From Streptomyces cavernae (GTDB lineage Bacteria; Actinomycetota; Actinomycetes; Streptomycetales; Streptomycetaceae), in NCBI RefSeq assembly GCF_004023625.1, contig NZ_RPDJ01000017.1, forward strand, positions 1-64,000: DNA of 64,000 bases, given 5' to 3'. Shown here piece by piece: positions 1 through 8,658 of this stretch; positions within the stretch are counted from its first letter, which is position 1; each line of letters starts with the position of its first letter. The notes under the pieces are model-generated. The model was not told the DNA's origin. It was given only the letters and a program-made list of their open reading frames with translations, and did no database searches. A program made the translations under genes and the position numbers.

Positions 1-1
1 C

Positions 2-133
2 AAGTACATCCAGTACGACGGCTTCCACCCGGCACTCCCCCCAGCCTCCGGCTGGGGGACCCCAGAGCACGCACCTGAGCGCCGCGCGGCCCGCCCTCCG
101 GGCGGACGACGGGAATTTGACGACAGGGCCTAG
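2..133 (+). CDS. C-terminal end of an unidentified protein (partial)
   Basis: An open frame enters from the left edge and ends at a TAG at 131-133. Its first residues (KYIQYDGFHP) read like real protein. The rest is a proline/arginine-rich tail that crosses a GC-rich hairpin at 38-58, so the last ~30 codons may be a read-through of repeat DNA. The family cannot be named from so little. Frame +1 stops earlier, at 76-78, and remains possible. Confidence 0.4.
   Translation, partial: KYIQYDGFHPALPPASGWGTPEHAPERRAARPPGGRREFDDRA
38..58. terminator. Hairpin with 9-bp stem
   Basis: CCCCCAGCC and GGCTGGGGG form a perfect stem around a TCC loop. This is a familiar GC-rich hairpin seen at gene ends in Streptomyces. 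It has no T-tract. It lies inside the open frame of the partial upstream gene, so it may be a repeat element rather than a terminator. Confidence 0.45.
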
Positions 134-315
134 AGCTCGGGTGCTCCATGGGTCACGGACGGCACGGGCGGGCGGATTTCCGCAAACGTAGAGAGGCGCG
201 AAGGCCGCGGGCAGTGCGGCGGAGGCCGGAATGGGGGCTCCGGCGGCCACGCCCGCGACAGGCGGGGCCCCACTGCCTACAGTGAAGCGAGAACGCCCTG
301 GTGAGAGGGAACGCG

Positions 316-1482
316 ATGCCCGATGCCCCCGCCCCGGCCGAGTCCCCGGGGACCAGTCGCAGCACCTCGGCCACCATCGCGCCGAACATCCTGCGCTACC
401 TAGCCCGGGTCGCCGACGAGTACGGCGTCGACCTGCAGCCGCTGCTGACCCGGGTCGGGCTGGACCCGACGGTGATGGGCTCCGCGGCACTGCGGGTCTC
501 CTACCGGCAGGGCAGTGACGTCATCCGCCAGGCGCTGGAACTGACCGGGGACGAACATCTGGGGCTGCGCGTGGGCGCCGCGCAGCACCTGACCGCATGG
601 GGACTGCTCGGTTTCGCCATGATGGCCGCCGACACCCAGCAGGACGCCATCGAGACGGGGGTGCGCTATCAGAACCTCTCCGGGGCGATGACGGTGTGGT
701 CGGCCGGCTGGGAGGACACCGGCTATGTGCTGCGCGCCGATCTGCCGGACCCCGCACTGGATCCGACGGTCGCCGTCTTCCTGATCGAGGAGGCGTACTC
801 CAGTGTCGTCACCCTCACCCGTCTGAACTCCGGCGCCGCCTTCGCGCCGCAGGCGGTCGAGTTCGCCTTCCCCGCCCCGCGCGACACGGGCCCGTTCGAC
901 GAACTGTTCCGCTGCCCACTGCGCTTCGGCGCCGCCGGCAACCGTATGGTCTTCCCCGCCCGGTGGGTCCGTAGCGCGATGCCGGGGCGGGACCCCATCA
1001 CCTACGCGACGGTGCTGGAGTTGCTGGACGCGCAGCTGGAGTCACGACGCGGCCAGCAGGACCTCCTCGAGGTGCTGGAGATCTCCATCGCGCAGAGCCT
1101 CCCGGCCGTCCCCTCGTTCCTCGAGCAGGCCCGCAGGCACGCGTCCAGCGAACGCACCCTGCGCCGCCGTCTGGCCGAGTGCGGCACCACGTACGACGCG
1201 ATCGTCGACGGAGTACGCCGCGAACGGGTCGAACTACTGCTGAGGCGACCGGAAGTGACGCTCCGTGACATCACACGTCAGGCGGGCTTCGCCGATGTGA
1301 GCGCACTCAGACGGGCGGTTCGCCGGTGGCACGGGGCGACCCCGCTCGAGGTGCGCACCAGGCTGCTGAGACGGGAGGCACCAATCGGCGGGGCACCCAT
1401 CGGCGCGGCACCCACCGACGAGTCGCCCACCGAAGAGGCACCCGCCGACAAGGCACCCGGGGACGGGGCACCCAGCGGTTGA
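316..1482 (+). CDS. AraC-family transcriptional regulator
   Basis: Predicted DNA-binding regulator of 388 residues. Residues ~25-215 resemble the long N-terminal domain (arabinose-binding type, PF12625-like) found in OruR/ArgR-type AraC proteins, with motifs such as LGLRVGAAQHLTAWGLLGFA. Residues ~270-350 form the AraC helix-turn-helix region (SERTLRRRLAECGTTYDAIV, then DITRQAGFADVSALRRAVRR). ATG 316 is preferred over GTG 301 because GAGAGGGA precedes it by about 5 nt. The last ~30 residues are an odd five-residue repeat of the APxxx type encoded by a 15-bp period. Regulators of this class often sit beside the oxidative pathway they control; here only a fragment of the left neighbour is visible. 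Family is secure, target unknown. Confidence 0.85.
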   Translation: MPDAPAPAESPGTSRSTSATIAPNILRYLARVADEYGVDLQPLLTRVGLDPTVMGSAALRVSYRQGSDVIRQALELTGDEHLGLRVGAAQHLTAWGLLGFAMMAADTQQDAIETGVRYQNLSGAMTVWSAGWEDTGYVLRADLPDPALDPTVAVFLIEEAYSSVVTLTRLNSGAAFAPQAVEFAFPAPRDTGPFDELFRCPLRFGAAGNRMVFPARWVRSAMPGRDPITYATVLELLDAQLESRRGQQDLLEVLEISIAQSLPAVPSFLEQARRHASSERTLRRRLAECGTTYDAIVDGVRRERVELLLRRPEVTLRDITRQAGFADVSALRRAVRRWHGATPLEVRTRLLRREAPIGGAPIGAAPTDESPTEEAPADKAPGDGAPSG

Positions 1483-1513
1483 GACACCCACCGGCCTGCG
1501 CGCGGTCCGCGGC

Positions 1514-2392
1514 TCAGGTGCGTGGGGTGAGCAGATCGGGGAGCCTGCCGACGCCGTCGATGGTGATGTGCGGGCTCTGCTCCGGCGGCAGTGCGGTGAA
1601 GCGGTCCGTCGCGTGGATGCCGGTGGCCACCGCGATGGCGAGGGCGTCGCCGCGGCGGGCCATCGCCATCTCCAGCTCCGGGTCGTCCCCGACGACGGCT
1701 AGCTCCTCGGGTGTGACCCTCAGGCGGCGCGATGCGCAGTGCAGGGCGTACAGCGAGGGTTTGCCCACCACGTGTTCGGCCACGCCCGTGACAGCGCTGA
1801 TCATGGCGCAGATGGCCCGCGACGTTCCCAGTGTGCGGCCGTCGGTGCTGGCGAAGAACACCGACTGCGAGGAGCTGTAGAGCGTGGCGCCGCCGAAGAC
1901 GGCGTGGCAGGCGGCTTCGAGGTCGTCGATGGTGAACTCGCGGTACCAGCCGACGAGTACCGCGTCCGGTGCGTCCTTCTTCCTGGGGGCGTCCATGGGC
2001 GTGACGACTTCGATACCTGCCTGGCGGAGCGGTTCCTTGAGCCCTTCGCCGCCGAGCACCAGGACGCGTCGGTGGCCCACCGTCAGGAAGTGGTCGACGG
2101 CGCTGGTGGCGGGAGTGAGCATGGCGGTGTCGGCCACGTCGAAGCCGATCCGGCGCAGGGTGTCCGCGTATGCCTCGGGGGTGCGGGTGGTGCCATTGGT
2201 GAAGGTGAGCCAGGGAAGGCCCTGTGCGGTGAGCCAGGCGGTGGCTTCCAGGGCTCCGGGCAGCGGGGCGAGCCCGCGGTTGCGCCGGTCGCCCAGGACG
2301 ACGGTGCCGTCCAGGTCGAAGACGATGCCGCGGACGGTTCGGAGACGGTCGGTGAGGGAAGCGGCGACGGCGTCAGTCGGGTCGGCGGTCAC
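1514..2392 (-). CDS. HAD-superfamily phosphatase (HAD-IIA, NagD-like)
   Basis: Predicted 292-residue hydrolase. HAD motif I is clear (IVFDLDGTVVLG), followed by TFTNGTTRTPEAYADTLRRIG (motif II with NGT), a conserved GKPS (motif III lysine), and VVGDDPELEMAMARRG (motif IV). The order and NagD-type cap between motifs II and III suggest the HAD-IIA subfamily, which dephosphorylates small phosphometabolites such as sugar or phosphoglycolate esters. GTG 2392 is chosen because it overlaps the 3' end of the upstream biotin-carboxylase frame (stop at 2373-2375), implying translational coupling. Convergent with the AraC gene. Substrate not predictable. Confidence 0.82.
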   Translation of the reverse strand: MTADPTDAVAASLTDRLRTVRGIVFDLDGTVVLGDRRNRGLAPLPGALEATAWLTAQGLPWLTFTNGTTRTPEAYADTLRRIGFDVADTAMLTPATSAVDHFLTVGHRRVLVLGGEGLKEPLRQAGIEVVTPMDAPRKKDAPDAVLVGWYREFTIDDLEAACHAVFGGATLYSSSQSVFFASTDGRTLGTSRAICAMISAVTGVAEHVVGKPSLYALHCASRRLRVTPEELAVVGDDPELEMAMARRGDALAIAVATGIHATDRFTALPPEQSPHITIDGVGRLPDLLTPRT

Positions 2393-3320
2393 GGTGCAGC
2401 TCCAGTCGGAAGTCGGGTCGTTCCAGGGCCAGTTCGGTGGTGGCGGGGCGCGTCCGTAGCCCTTGGAGCAGGTCGAGCACCGGTTTGACGTCGGGGTTGT
2501 AGTGCCGCCGGGCCGGGCCGGCCGTCGCAGCCGGGCCAGCGCCTCGGCGCGGTCCTGGCCGTGCACGATCAGCTTCGCGAGCAGCGAGTCGTAGTAGGGC
2601 GGCACCGCGGCGCCGTCCTGGAGGTGGGTGTCGATCCGGATGCCTTCGTCGAGCGGCCACACGGCGTCGGTCACGGTGCCCGGGCTCGGCTGGAAGTCCC
2701 GTGCCCAGTCCTCGGCGTTGAGCCGGCACTCGATGGCGTGGCCGGTGAACGAGACGTCCGCCTGGCCGAAGGTCAGCGATCGGCCTTCGGCGACGGCGAA
2801 CTGTTCGGCGACCAGGTCCAGGCCGGTGATGGCCTCGGTGACGGGGTGCTCGACCTGGATGCGGGCGTTCATCTCCAGGAAGTAGAAGGTGCCGCGGTCC
2901 ACGTCCACGAGGAACTCCACCGTGCCCAGGCCGCGGTACTCCAGATGCTTGCCGAGGGCGACCGTTGCGCGGTGCATCTCCTCGCGCAGGGCGGGATCGA
3001 GGGCCGGCGCGGGCGCCTCCTCGATGAGCTTCTGATAGCGGCGCTGCACGGAGCAGTCCCGGGTGCCGAGGTGGACGATGTTCTCGCCGTCCCCGAGGAG
3101 CTGGACCTCGACGTGCCGTCCGGTCGCGACGAAGCGTTCCAGGTAGACGCGGGGGTCGCCGAAGGCGGCGGCCGCCTCGGCCACGGCCAGGTCGATGGTG
3201 GCGGCCGGGGCGGCCGGGTCGTGCACCTGTTTCATGCCCCGGCCGCCACCGCCGCCGACCGCCTTGATGAGCAGGGGAAAGCCGATCCGCGCGGCCCTGG
3301 CGCGTGAGGTGATTGGCGCG
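2373..3320 (-). pseudogene. Biotin carboxylase, 5'-truncated and disrupted near its 3' end
   Basis: The translation from about 3315 carries most of the ATP-grasp domain of an AccC-type biotin carboxylase: FPLLIKAVGGGGGRGMK, HVEVQLLGDG, RDCSVQRRYQKLIEEAPAP, FLEMNARIQVEHPVTE, and YYDSLLAKLIVHG. The N-terminal ~145 residues of the family are absent: upstream is only ~60 bp and then the argG terminator. Near 2510-2540 the homologous frame turns into nonsense, while the adjacent frame continues with YNPDVKPVLDLL and ALERPDFRLELH, reminiscent of the start of a biotin carrier subunit, and stops at 2373. There is no recognisable intact start. I infer a truncated, frameshifted or fused remnant whose downstream HAD partner survived. 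Confidence 0.72.
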
Positions 3321-3345
3321 TTCGTTCGCGACGATACGGCGTAGC

Positions 3346-3390
3346 GGAAAGGGCCGCCCGGACGCCATTGGCGTCGGGGCGGCCCTTTCC
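3346..3390 (-). terminator. Strong hairpin downstream of argG
   Basis: GGAAAGGGCCGCCC pairs with GGGCGGCCCTTTCC, and an inner GACGCC/GGCGTC stem closes on an ATT loop. It lies 60 bp past the argG stop and marks the boundary where the truncated biotin-carboxylase sequence begins. Confidence 0.75.
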
Positions 3391-3449
3391 GGTGGCTGGT
3401 TCCGGCGTGTGCGGCCCGGGGGTCCGAGCCCCGCGGTCCGCGGTACCGG

Positions 3450-4904
3450 TCAGTCCGTGCCGAACTCCATCGCGGCGCGGTCCAGCAGTTCGTCGTCGGC
3501 GGAGATCTCACCGCGGGAGGCGATGGCCTCGGCGCCGCCTTCGGGCATCTCCGGCATGGTGCCGATCAGCCCGGTCGCGGCGGCCTGGGCGGCACCGATG
3601 GCGGGGCTGCCGGTGCCGATCAGACCGAGTCCGACGTACTGCTCGAGCTTGGCGCGCGAGTCCGCGATGTCGAGGTTGCGCATGGTGAGCTGGCCGATCC
3701 TGTCCACCGGGCCGAACGCCGAGTCCTCGGTGCGCTCCATGGACAGCTTGTCCGGGTGGTAGCTGAACGCGGGTCCCGTGGTGTCGAGGATCGAGTAGTC
3801 CTCACCGCGCCGCAGCCGCAGGGTGACGGCGCCGGTGACCGCCGAGCCGACCCAGCGCTGCAACGACTCCCGGATCATCAATGCCTGCGGGTCGAGCCAG
3901 CGGCCCTCGTACATCAGCCGGCCCAGGCGCCGTCCCTCGTTGTGGTACTGGGCGAGGGTGTCCTCGTTGTGGATGGCGTTGACGAGGCGTTCGTAGGCCG
4001 CGTGCAGCAGGGCCATGCCGGGCGCCTCGTAGATGCCGCGGCTCTTGGCCTCGATGATCCGGTTCTCGATCTGGTCCGACATGCCGAGACCGTGGCGGCC
4101 GCCGATGGCGTTCGCCTCCATCACCAGGTCGACCGGGGAGGCGAACTCCTTGCCGTTGATCGTCACCGGGCGGCCCTGGTCGAAGCCGATCGTCACGTCC
4201 TCGGCAACGATCTCGACCTCGGGGTCCCAGAACCGCACGCCCATGATCGGCTCCACGGTCTCCACCCCGGTGTCCAGGTGCTCCAGGGTCTTCGCCTCAT
4301 GGGTGGCGCCCCAGATATTGGCGTCGGTGGAGTATGCCTTCTCGGCGCTGTCGCGGTAGGGCAGGCCGTGCGCGAGCAGCCACTCCGACATCTCCTTGCG
4401 GCCGCCGAGCTCGGTCACGAAGTCCGCGTCGAGCCAGGGCTTGTAGATCCTGAGGTGCGGGTTGGCGAGCAGGCCGTAGCGATAGAACCGCTCGATGTCG
4501 TTGCCCTTGAAGGTCGAGCCGTCGCCCCAGATCTGTACGTCGTCCTCGAGCATCGCCCGGACCAGCAGGGTGCCCGTGACGGCACGGCCGAGCGGCGTGG
4601 TGTTGAAGTAGGCCCGCCCGCCCGAGCGGATGTGGAACGCCCCGCAGGTGAGCGCGGCCAGGCCCTCCTCGACGAGCGCCGCACGGCAGTCGACCAGGCG
4701 CGCGATCTCGGCCCCGTAGGTCTTCGCACGGCCGGGCACCGAGGCGATGTCGGGCTCGTCGTACTGGCCGATGTCGGCGGTGTAGGTGCACGGGACGGCG
4801 CCCTTGTCGCGCATCCACGCGACCGCGACGGAGGTGTCGAGGCCGCCCGAGAAGGCTATGCCGACGCGCTCGCCGGTGGGCAGGGAGGTGAGGACCTTGG
4901 ACAT
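3450..4904 (-). CDS. argG: Argininosuccinate synthase
   Basis: Joins citrulline and aspartate with ATP to make argininosuccinate, the penultimate step of arginine synthesis, in the cytosol. 484 residues. The ATP-binding PP-loop is seen near residue 18 (GIAFSGGLDTSVAVAW). Other family signatures are YTADIGQYDE, FHIRSGGRAYFNTTPLGRAV, and IWGDGSTFKGNDIERF. Length and the TTPLGR and GDGSTFKGNDIERF blocks fit the longer E. coli-type subclass (~447 aa) better than the ~400-residue type. ATG 4904 sits only 6 nt from a well-formed -10 element, so the message may be leaderless. The promoter lies within the last codons of the upstream beta-propeller gene. Confidence 0.95.
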   Translation of the reverse strand: MSKVLTSLPTGERVGIAFSGGLDTSVAVAWMRDKGAVPCTYTADIGQYDEPDIASVPGRAKTYGAEIARLVDCRAALVEEGLAALTCGAFHIRSGGRAYFNTTPLGRAVTGTLLVRAMLEDDVQIWGDGSTFKGNDIERFYRYGLLANPHLRIYKPWLDADFVTELGGRKEMSEWLLAHGLPYRDSAEKAYSTDANIWGATHEAKTLEHLDTGVETVEPIMGVRFWDPEVEIVAEDVTIGFDQGRPVTINGKEFASPVDLVMEANAIGGRHGLGMSDQIENRIIEAKSRGIYEAPGMALLHAAYERLVNAIHNEDTLAQYHNEGRRLGRLMYEGRWLDPQALMIRESLQRWVGSAVTGAVTLRLRRGEDYSILDTTGPAFSYHPDKLSMERTEDSAFGPVDRIGQLTMRNLDIADSRAKLEQYVGLGLIGTGSPAIGAAQAAATGLIGTMPEMPEGGAEAIASRGEISADDELLDRAAMEFGTD

Positions 4905-4910
4905 GGAAAG

Positions 4911-4939
4911 AGTATGCAGTATCGCGCATGGTCATGCAA
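4911..4939 (-). promoter_or_regulatory. argG promoter with possible ArgR (ARG-box) site
   Basis: On the minus strand TTGCAT (4939-4934), a 17-nt spacer and CATACT (4916-4911) form a good sigma-70 promoter ending next to the ATG. Two TGCAT half-sites (4938-4934 and 4918-4914, counted on the minus strand) flank ACCATGCGCGATAC, resembling an arginine-repressor box. The promoter is seen; ArgR binding is inferred. Confidence 0.55.
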
Positions 4940-6584
4940 AGTGGTGCGGTACGTCGTTCAACGACGGCCGCCCCGCCTCCAGGCGCCACACCGTTCCCTC
5001 ACCGTTGGCCGAGAGGAGGAGGCTGCCGTCCGCGGCGACGGCGAGGCCGGCGAACAGGCGGGGCGCCCCGACCATGCCGTGGGTGAACAGCGCGGGGTCG
5101 GTGCGCGGAACCGGCGGCCCGACCGGCAGGTCCTCCGCCTCGGTCCGGATCTCCCCCGTGCTGAGGGAGACCGCCAGGAGCCGGCGCCGACCGGTATCCA
5201 CCGTGTACAGCTCCTCGCCCTCAACCACCAGCCCCTGGGGTGCGCCGAGCCCGTCCGCGACGATCTCCGTGTTCCCGTCGTCCGCGAGCCGGAGCACAGC
5301 CCCGAGCCGGTCGTCGCTGACGTAGCAGCGCCCTGCGGTGTCGAAGGCCACATCCACCGGGTGGTCGAGCCCTTCGGCGAGCACGGTGACGGTGCCGGTG
5401 TCATCGACGGACACGATCCGGCCCGCGCCCGCCTCCGCCACCACCAGCGAGCCGTCCGGTCCGACGGCGATCCCGAATGGCTGGTCGAGTCCCGCCGCTC
5501 GTGGCCGCGTCGTCCCCGACTCCGGGTCGTAGGTATGGACGTCGCCGTACTGCGATGTCAGGTGCACGAGCCCGCCCGCGTGGGTGACGCCGTGGACGAA
5601 CGGCGGAGTCAGCGTCAGGGAGGTGGGGTTGTCCGCGCCGGAAGGTGCCGTGCTCGTCAGCCGGTAGTGGTCGGCCGCGTACACGGTGCCGCCGAGGTCG
5701 ACGGTCACGCCGTAGGGGCCGTCGAGGCCCCGGGGGACGAGCTCGCGGGTGCGGCCGTCCGGGTGCAGCTCGGTGACACCGCCGGTGGCGTAGCTGGAGA
5801 CGAACATGCGGTTCTCCGTGTCGAACGCCGCGTTGTCCAGGCCCATCAGGCCACTGGTGACGAGGGTGCGGGTGCCGGTGCCGTGCAGGTCGATACGGGT
5901 GACGATGCCTTCCACGCCGCGGGAGAGGACGTGCAGGACGCCGCCCTGGTCGAAGCGGACCGCGACCGGCTCGTGGACGTCCTCGGCGACCACCTCGGGA
6001 ACGCCTCCGTCCGGCGGGATCCGCCAGACCTGTCCGGTCAGCATGTGCGGGTAGTACAGGTGGCCGTCCGGGCCCAGTTGCATGGCGTTGCCGAGGGCGA
6101 GTCCCTCGGTGAGCACCAGCGGGTCGCCGCCGTCCGGGAACAGCTCCAGCAGACGGCCGCCCGGCCGCATCTCGTTGACGAAGAGGCGGTCACCGACACA
6201 GGTGATGCCGTTGGGCAACTTCACCTCGTCGGAGACCAGCGTGTACTCGCCCGCCGGGCTGCGCCGCCAGACCCGGCCGGGGACCAGGTCGGCGATGTAC
6301 ATCGAGCCGTCCGCGCCGAAGGACAGGTCGTCCGGCGACTGGACCGGGCCGTCCATCGGCACGACCACCTCCACGTCCCCGGTGGCCGGGTCGACGGCGC
6401 TGATCTGGCCGGCGAGGAACTGGGCGACGTACAGCCGTCCGTCCGGTCCGAAGGCGACACCGTTGGAACCCCACAGCCGATTGGGCGGGTTGAGCCGCTT
6501 CGCCCCCCAACGGGCGCTCCGCATAGGTCCGTTGCCGGACTCGTCGAACCGGCTGGGGTACGGGGTGGTGTGCGCGGTGCTCAC
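4932..6584 (-). CDS. SMP-30/NHL-type beta-propeller protein
   Basis: 550 residues built almost entirely of repeating blades such as PNGITCVGDRLFVNEM, VAFGPDGRLYVAQ, FGIAVGPDGSLVVAEAGAG and VDVAFDTAGRCYVSDD. This is the signature of SMP-30/gluconolactonase, NHL and streptogramin-lyase-like propellers. The length is nearly twice a single six-bladed propeller, so two propellers in tandem are likely. No signal peptide is visible, so it is probably cytosolic. GTG 6584 overlaps the TGA of the Baeyer-Villiger gene (GTGA), so the two are translationally coupled. A lactonase role acting on the ester or lactone product of that enzyme is attractive but inferred. Confidence 0.78.
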   Translation of the reverse strand: MSTAHTTPYPSRFDESGNGPMRSARWGAKRLNPPNRLWGSNGVAFGPDGRLYVAQFLAGQISAVDPATGDVEVVVPMDGPVQSPDDLSFGADGSMYIADLVPGRVWRRSPAGEYTLVSDEVKLPNGITCVGDRLFVNEMRPGGRLLELFPDGGDPLVLTEGLALGNAMQLGPDGHLYYPHMLTGQVWRIPPDGGVPEVVAEDVHEPVAVRFDQGGVLHVLSRGVEGIVTRIDLHGTGTRTLVTSGLMGLDNAAFDTENRMFVSSYATGGVTELHPDGRTRELVPRGLDGPYGVTVDLGGTVYAADHYRLTSTAPSGADNPTSLTLTPPFVHGVTHAGGLVHLTSQYGDVHTYDPESGTTRPRAAGLDQPFGIAVGPDGSLVVAEAGAGRIVSVDDTGTVTVLAEGLDHPVDVAFDTAGRCYVSDDRLGAVLRLADDGNTEIVADGLGAPQGLVVEGEELYTVDTGRRRLLAVSLSTGEIRTEAEDLPVGPPVPRTDPALFTHGMVGAPRLFAGLAVAADGSLLLSANGEGTVWRLEAGRPSLNDVPHHFA

Positions 6585-8416
6585 GCCTCCTCCCCCGCTA
6601 CGAGGACCTCGTCCATGCCGCCGTTCGCGCGCCAGCGCCCGAGCAGTTCGTGGAAGGCGACCGGGCCGTCCGCGTACGCCTCGCTGCGCTCCCGGGGCAT
6701 GCCCTCGTTGTTGTAGTAACCAGGGGTGCACTCCGCCTGGAACTTGTGGAGGTCGGGTGCCTTCGCCCGGAGGGTGGCAACCCAGGTGTCCTGGGCCTCG
6801 GGGGTCGGCTCGACGTACCGGGCCCGCCGCTTGTGGGCCTGAGCGACCACCTCGGCGACGTGCAGGGCCTGTTCGTCGAGGACGTGGACGTAGTTCACGG
6901 AGCTGGCGTTCTGCAGGGGGCCGAGCTGGAAGAGGTTGGGAAAGCCGTGGCTGTAGAAGCCGTGGAGCGTCTTCGGGCCCTTCGCCCAGGCCTCGAAGAG
7001 ATGGGTGCCTCCCCGGCCGTACACCGGGAGCCGTCCGGAGAGGATCCCCGAGACGCCCACCTCGAACCCGGTCGCGAAGATGATGCAGTCGACTTCGTAC
7101 TCCACGCCGCCGACCACGACGGCGTTCTCGGTGATCCGCTCCACGCCGTGGGTGTCGGCCGTGTCGACGAGGGTGACGTTGGGCCGGTTGAACGTCTGGA
7201 GGTAGTTGTCGCTGAACGTCGGCCGCTTGCACATGTAGCGGTACCAGGGCTTGAGCTTCTCGGCCGTCTCCGGGTCCTCGACGATGCGTTCCACGCGGGC
7301 GCGGATCTCGTTCATCTTCTGGAAGTCGGCGATCTCATAGGCCCGTTCGCGTTCCTCGGCCGGGACGTCCGCGTAGGCGTTGGTCGGGATGAGCTTCTCC
7401 TGGAGCCGGGCGCTGGACGTCCAGGCGTCGTTCACCAGGTCCTCGTCCGTGCGGATGCCGGTGACGACCTTGAGGAAGTTCTCCATGCGCTGCCGCTGCC
7501 AGCCGGGCTTCAGCGACATGGCCCATTGCGCGTCGGTGGGGCGGTTGTCTCGTACGTCGACGGAGGAGGGCGTGCGCTGGAAGACGTACAGGTGCCCGGC
7601 GTCGTTCCCGAGGTGCGGCACCACCTGGATGGCGGTGGCGCCGGTGCCGATGAGGGCCACCCGCTTGTCGGCGAGCTTGGTGAGACCGCCGTTGGCGTCA
7701 CCGCCGGTGTAGGCGTAGTCCCAGCGGCTGGTGTGGAAGGTATGGCCCCGGAAGGTCTCGATGCCGGGGATCCCGGGGAGTTTGGCCTCGCTGAGCGTGC
7801 CCGTGGACGCCACCACGTAACGCGCCCGCATACGGTCACCGCGGTCGGTGGAGACGATCCACTCCGACTCGGCCTCGTCCCAGCGCAGTTCGGTCGCCTG
7901 TGTCTGGAAACTGGCGTCGTCGTAGAGACCGAAGTGCCGCGCGATGGCCTGTGCGTGCTGCCGGATCTCCTCCCCCGGCGCGTACCGCCACTTCGGGACG
8001 TAGCCGACCTCCTCCAGCAGCGGCATGTAGATGTACGACTCGATGTCGCAGTGGATGCCCGGGTAGCGGTTCCAGTACCAGGTGCCGCCGAAGTCACCGC
8101 CCTTGTCGATCACCCGGATCGACTCCACGCCCGCCTGCCGCAACCGGGCGCCGGCGAGCAGACCACCGAACCCGCCGCCGACGACCACCACCTCCACCCG
8201 GTCGTGCAAGGGCTCCCGGCTGAAGTCCGGGTCCGCGTGGGGGTCTTCCGCGTAGTAGCCGAACTCGCCGGTCACGCGCCCGTACTGGGCGTTGCCGTCG
8301 GGACGGATACGGCGGTCGCGTTCGGCCCGGTAGCGGTCCCGCAGCACGTCCGGGTCGAAGTCGAGTTCCTGCGGGTCGAGTTGGGGGGAGGTGGAGGAGA
8401 TGTGGGGGGTTGACAT
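6581..8416 (-). CDS. Baeyer-Villiger flavin monooxygenase
   Basis: FAD/NADPH enzyme that inserts oxygen next to a ketone to give an ester or lactone. 611 residues with an FAD Rossmann motif (VVVGGGFGGLLAGARL, ~77-92), the Baeyer-Villiger fingerprint FRGHTFHTSRWD (~222-233), a second nucleotide-binding motif (IGTGATAIQVVP) and CIIFATGFE near the C-terminal third. The ~70-residue N-terminal extension matches phenylacetone/cyclohexanone-type enzymes. ATG 8416 follows AGGACGAGG. It heads a two-gene operon with the propeller protein and is divergent from a TauD-type dioxygenase; the ~240-bp gap between them must hold both promoters. Substrate unknown. Confidence 0.9.
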   Translation of the reverse strand: MSTPHISSTSPQLDPQELDFDPDVLRDRYRAERDRRIRPDGNAQYGRVTGEFGYYAEDPHADPDFSREPLHDRVEVVVVGGGFGGLLAGARLRQAGVESIRVIDKGGDFGGTWYWNRYPGIHCDIESYIYMPLLEEVGYVPKWRYAPGEEIRQHAQAIARHFGLYDDASFQTQATELRWDEAESEWIVSTDRGDRMRARYVVASTGTLSEAKLPGIPGIETFRGHTFHTSRWDYAYTGGDANGGLTKLADKRVALIGTGATAIQVVPHLGNDAGHLYVFQRTPSSVDVRDNRPTDAQWAMSLKPGWQRQRMENFLKVVTGIRTDEDLVNDAWTSSARLQEKLIPTNAYADVPAEERERAYEIADFQKMNEIRARVERIVEDPETAEKLKPWYRYMCKRPTFSDNYLQTFNRPNVTLVDTADTHGVERITENAVVVGGVEYEVDCIIFATGFEVGVSGILSGRLPVYGRGGTHLFEAWAKGPKTLHGFYSHGFPNLFQLGPLQNASSVNYVHVLDEQALHVAEVVAQAHKRRARYVEPTPEAQDTWVATLRAKAPDLHKFQAECTPGYYNNEGMPRERSEAYADGPVAFHELLGRWRANGGMDEVLVAGEEA

Positions 8417-8658
8417 CGTTGTCCTCGTCCTTTCTGTGTACCCCTCTGATCGTGACGCTCCGCCCGGCAACCACGTGAGCGGTGTTCCCGCCGATTTTGA
8501 TCGTTTACGCACCCCGGTCACCGTGACGCGCTGCCGTCCGGCCGGGTCGGACCACCTGGCCGACGCGGCTCGGGGTGATTGCGTCCGCCGTGGTGGGGGA
8601 AGGTCGGGGCTCGGGACCGACAGCGAACGGCGGACGAACACACGAGGAGTGAATGGGA

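Noticed and set aside
3756..6716. 986-codon plus-strand open frame
   Set aside because: It is the complement of argG and the beta-propeller gene; high GC keeps the antisense frame open and its composition is Val/Gly/Arg-biased.
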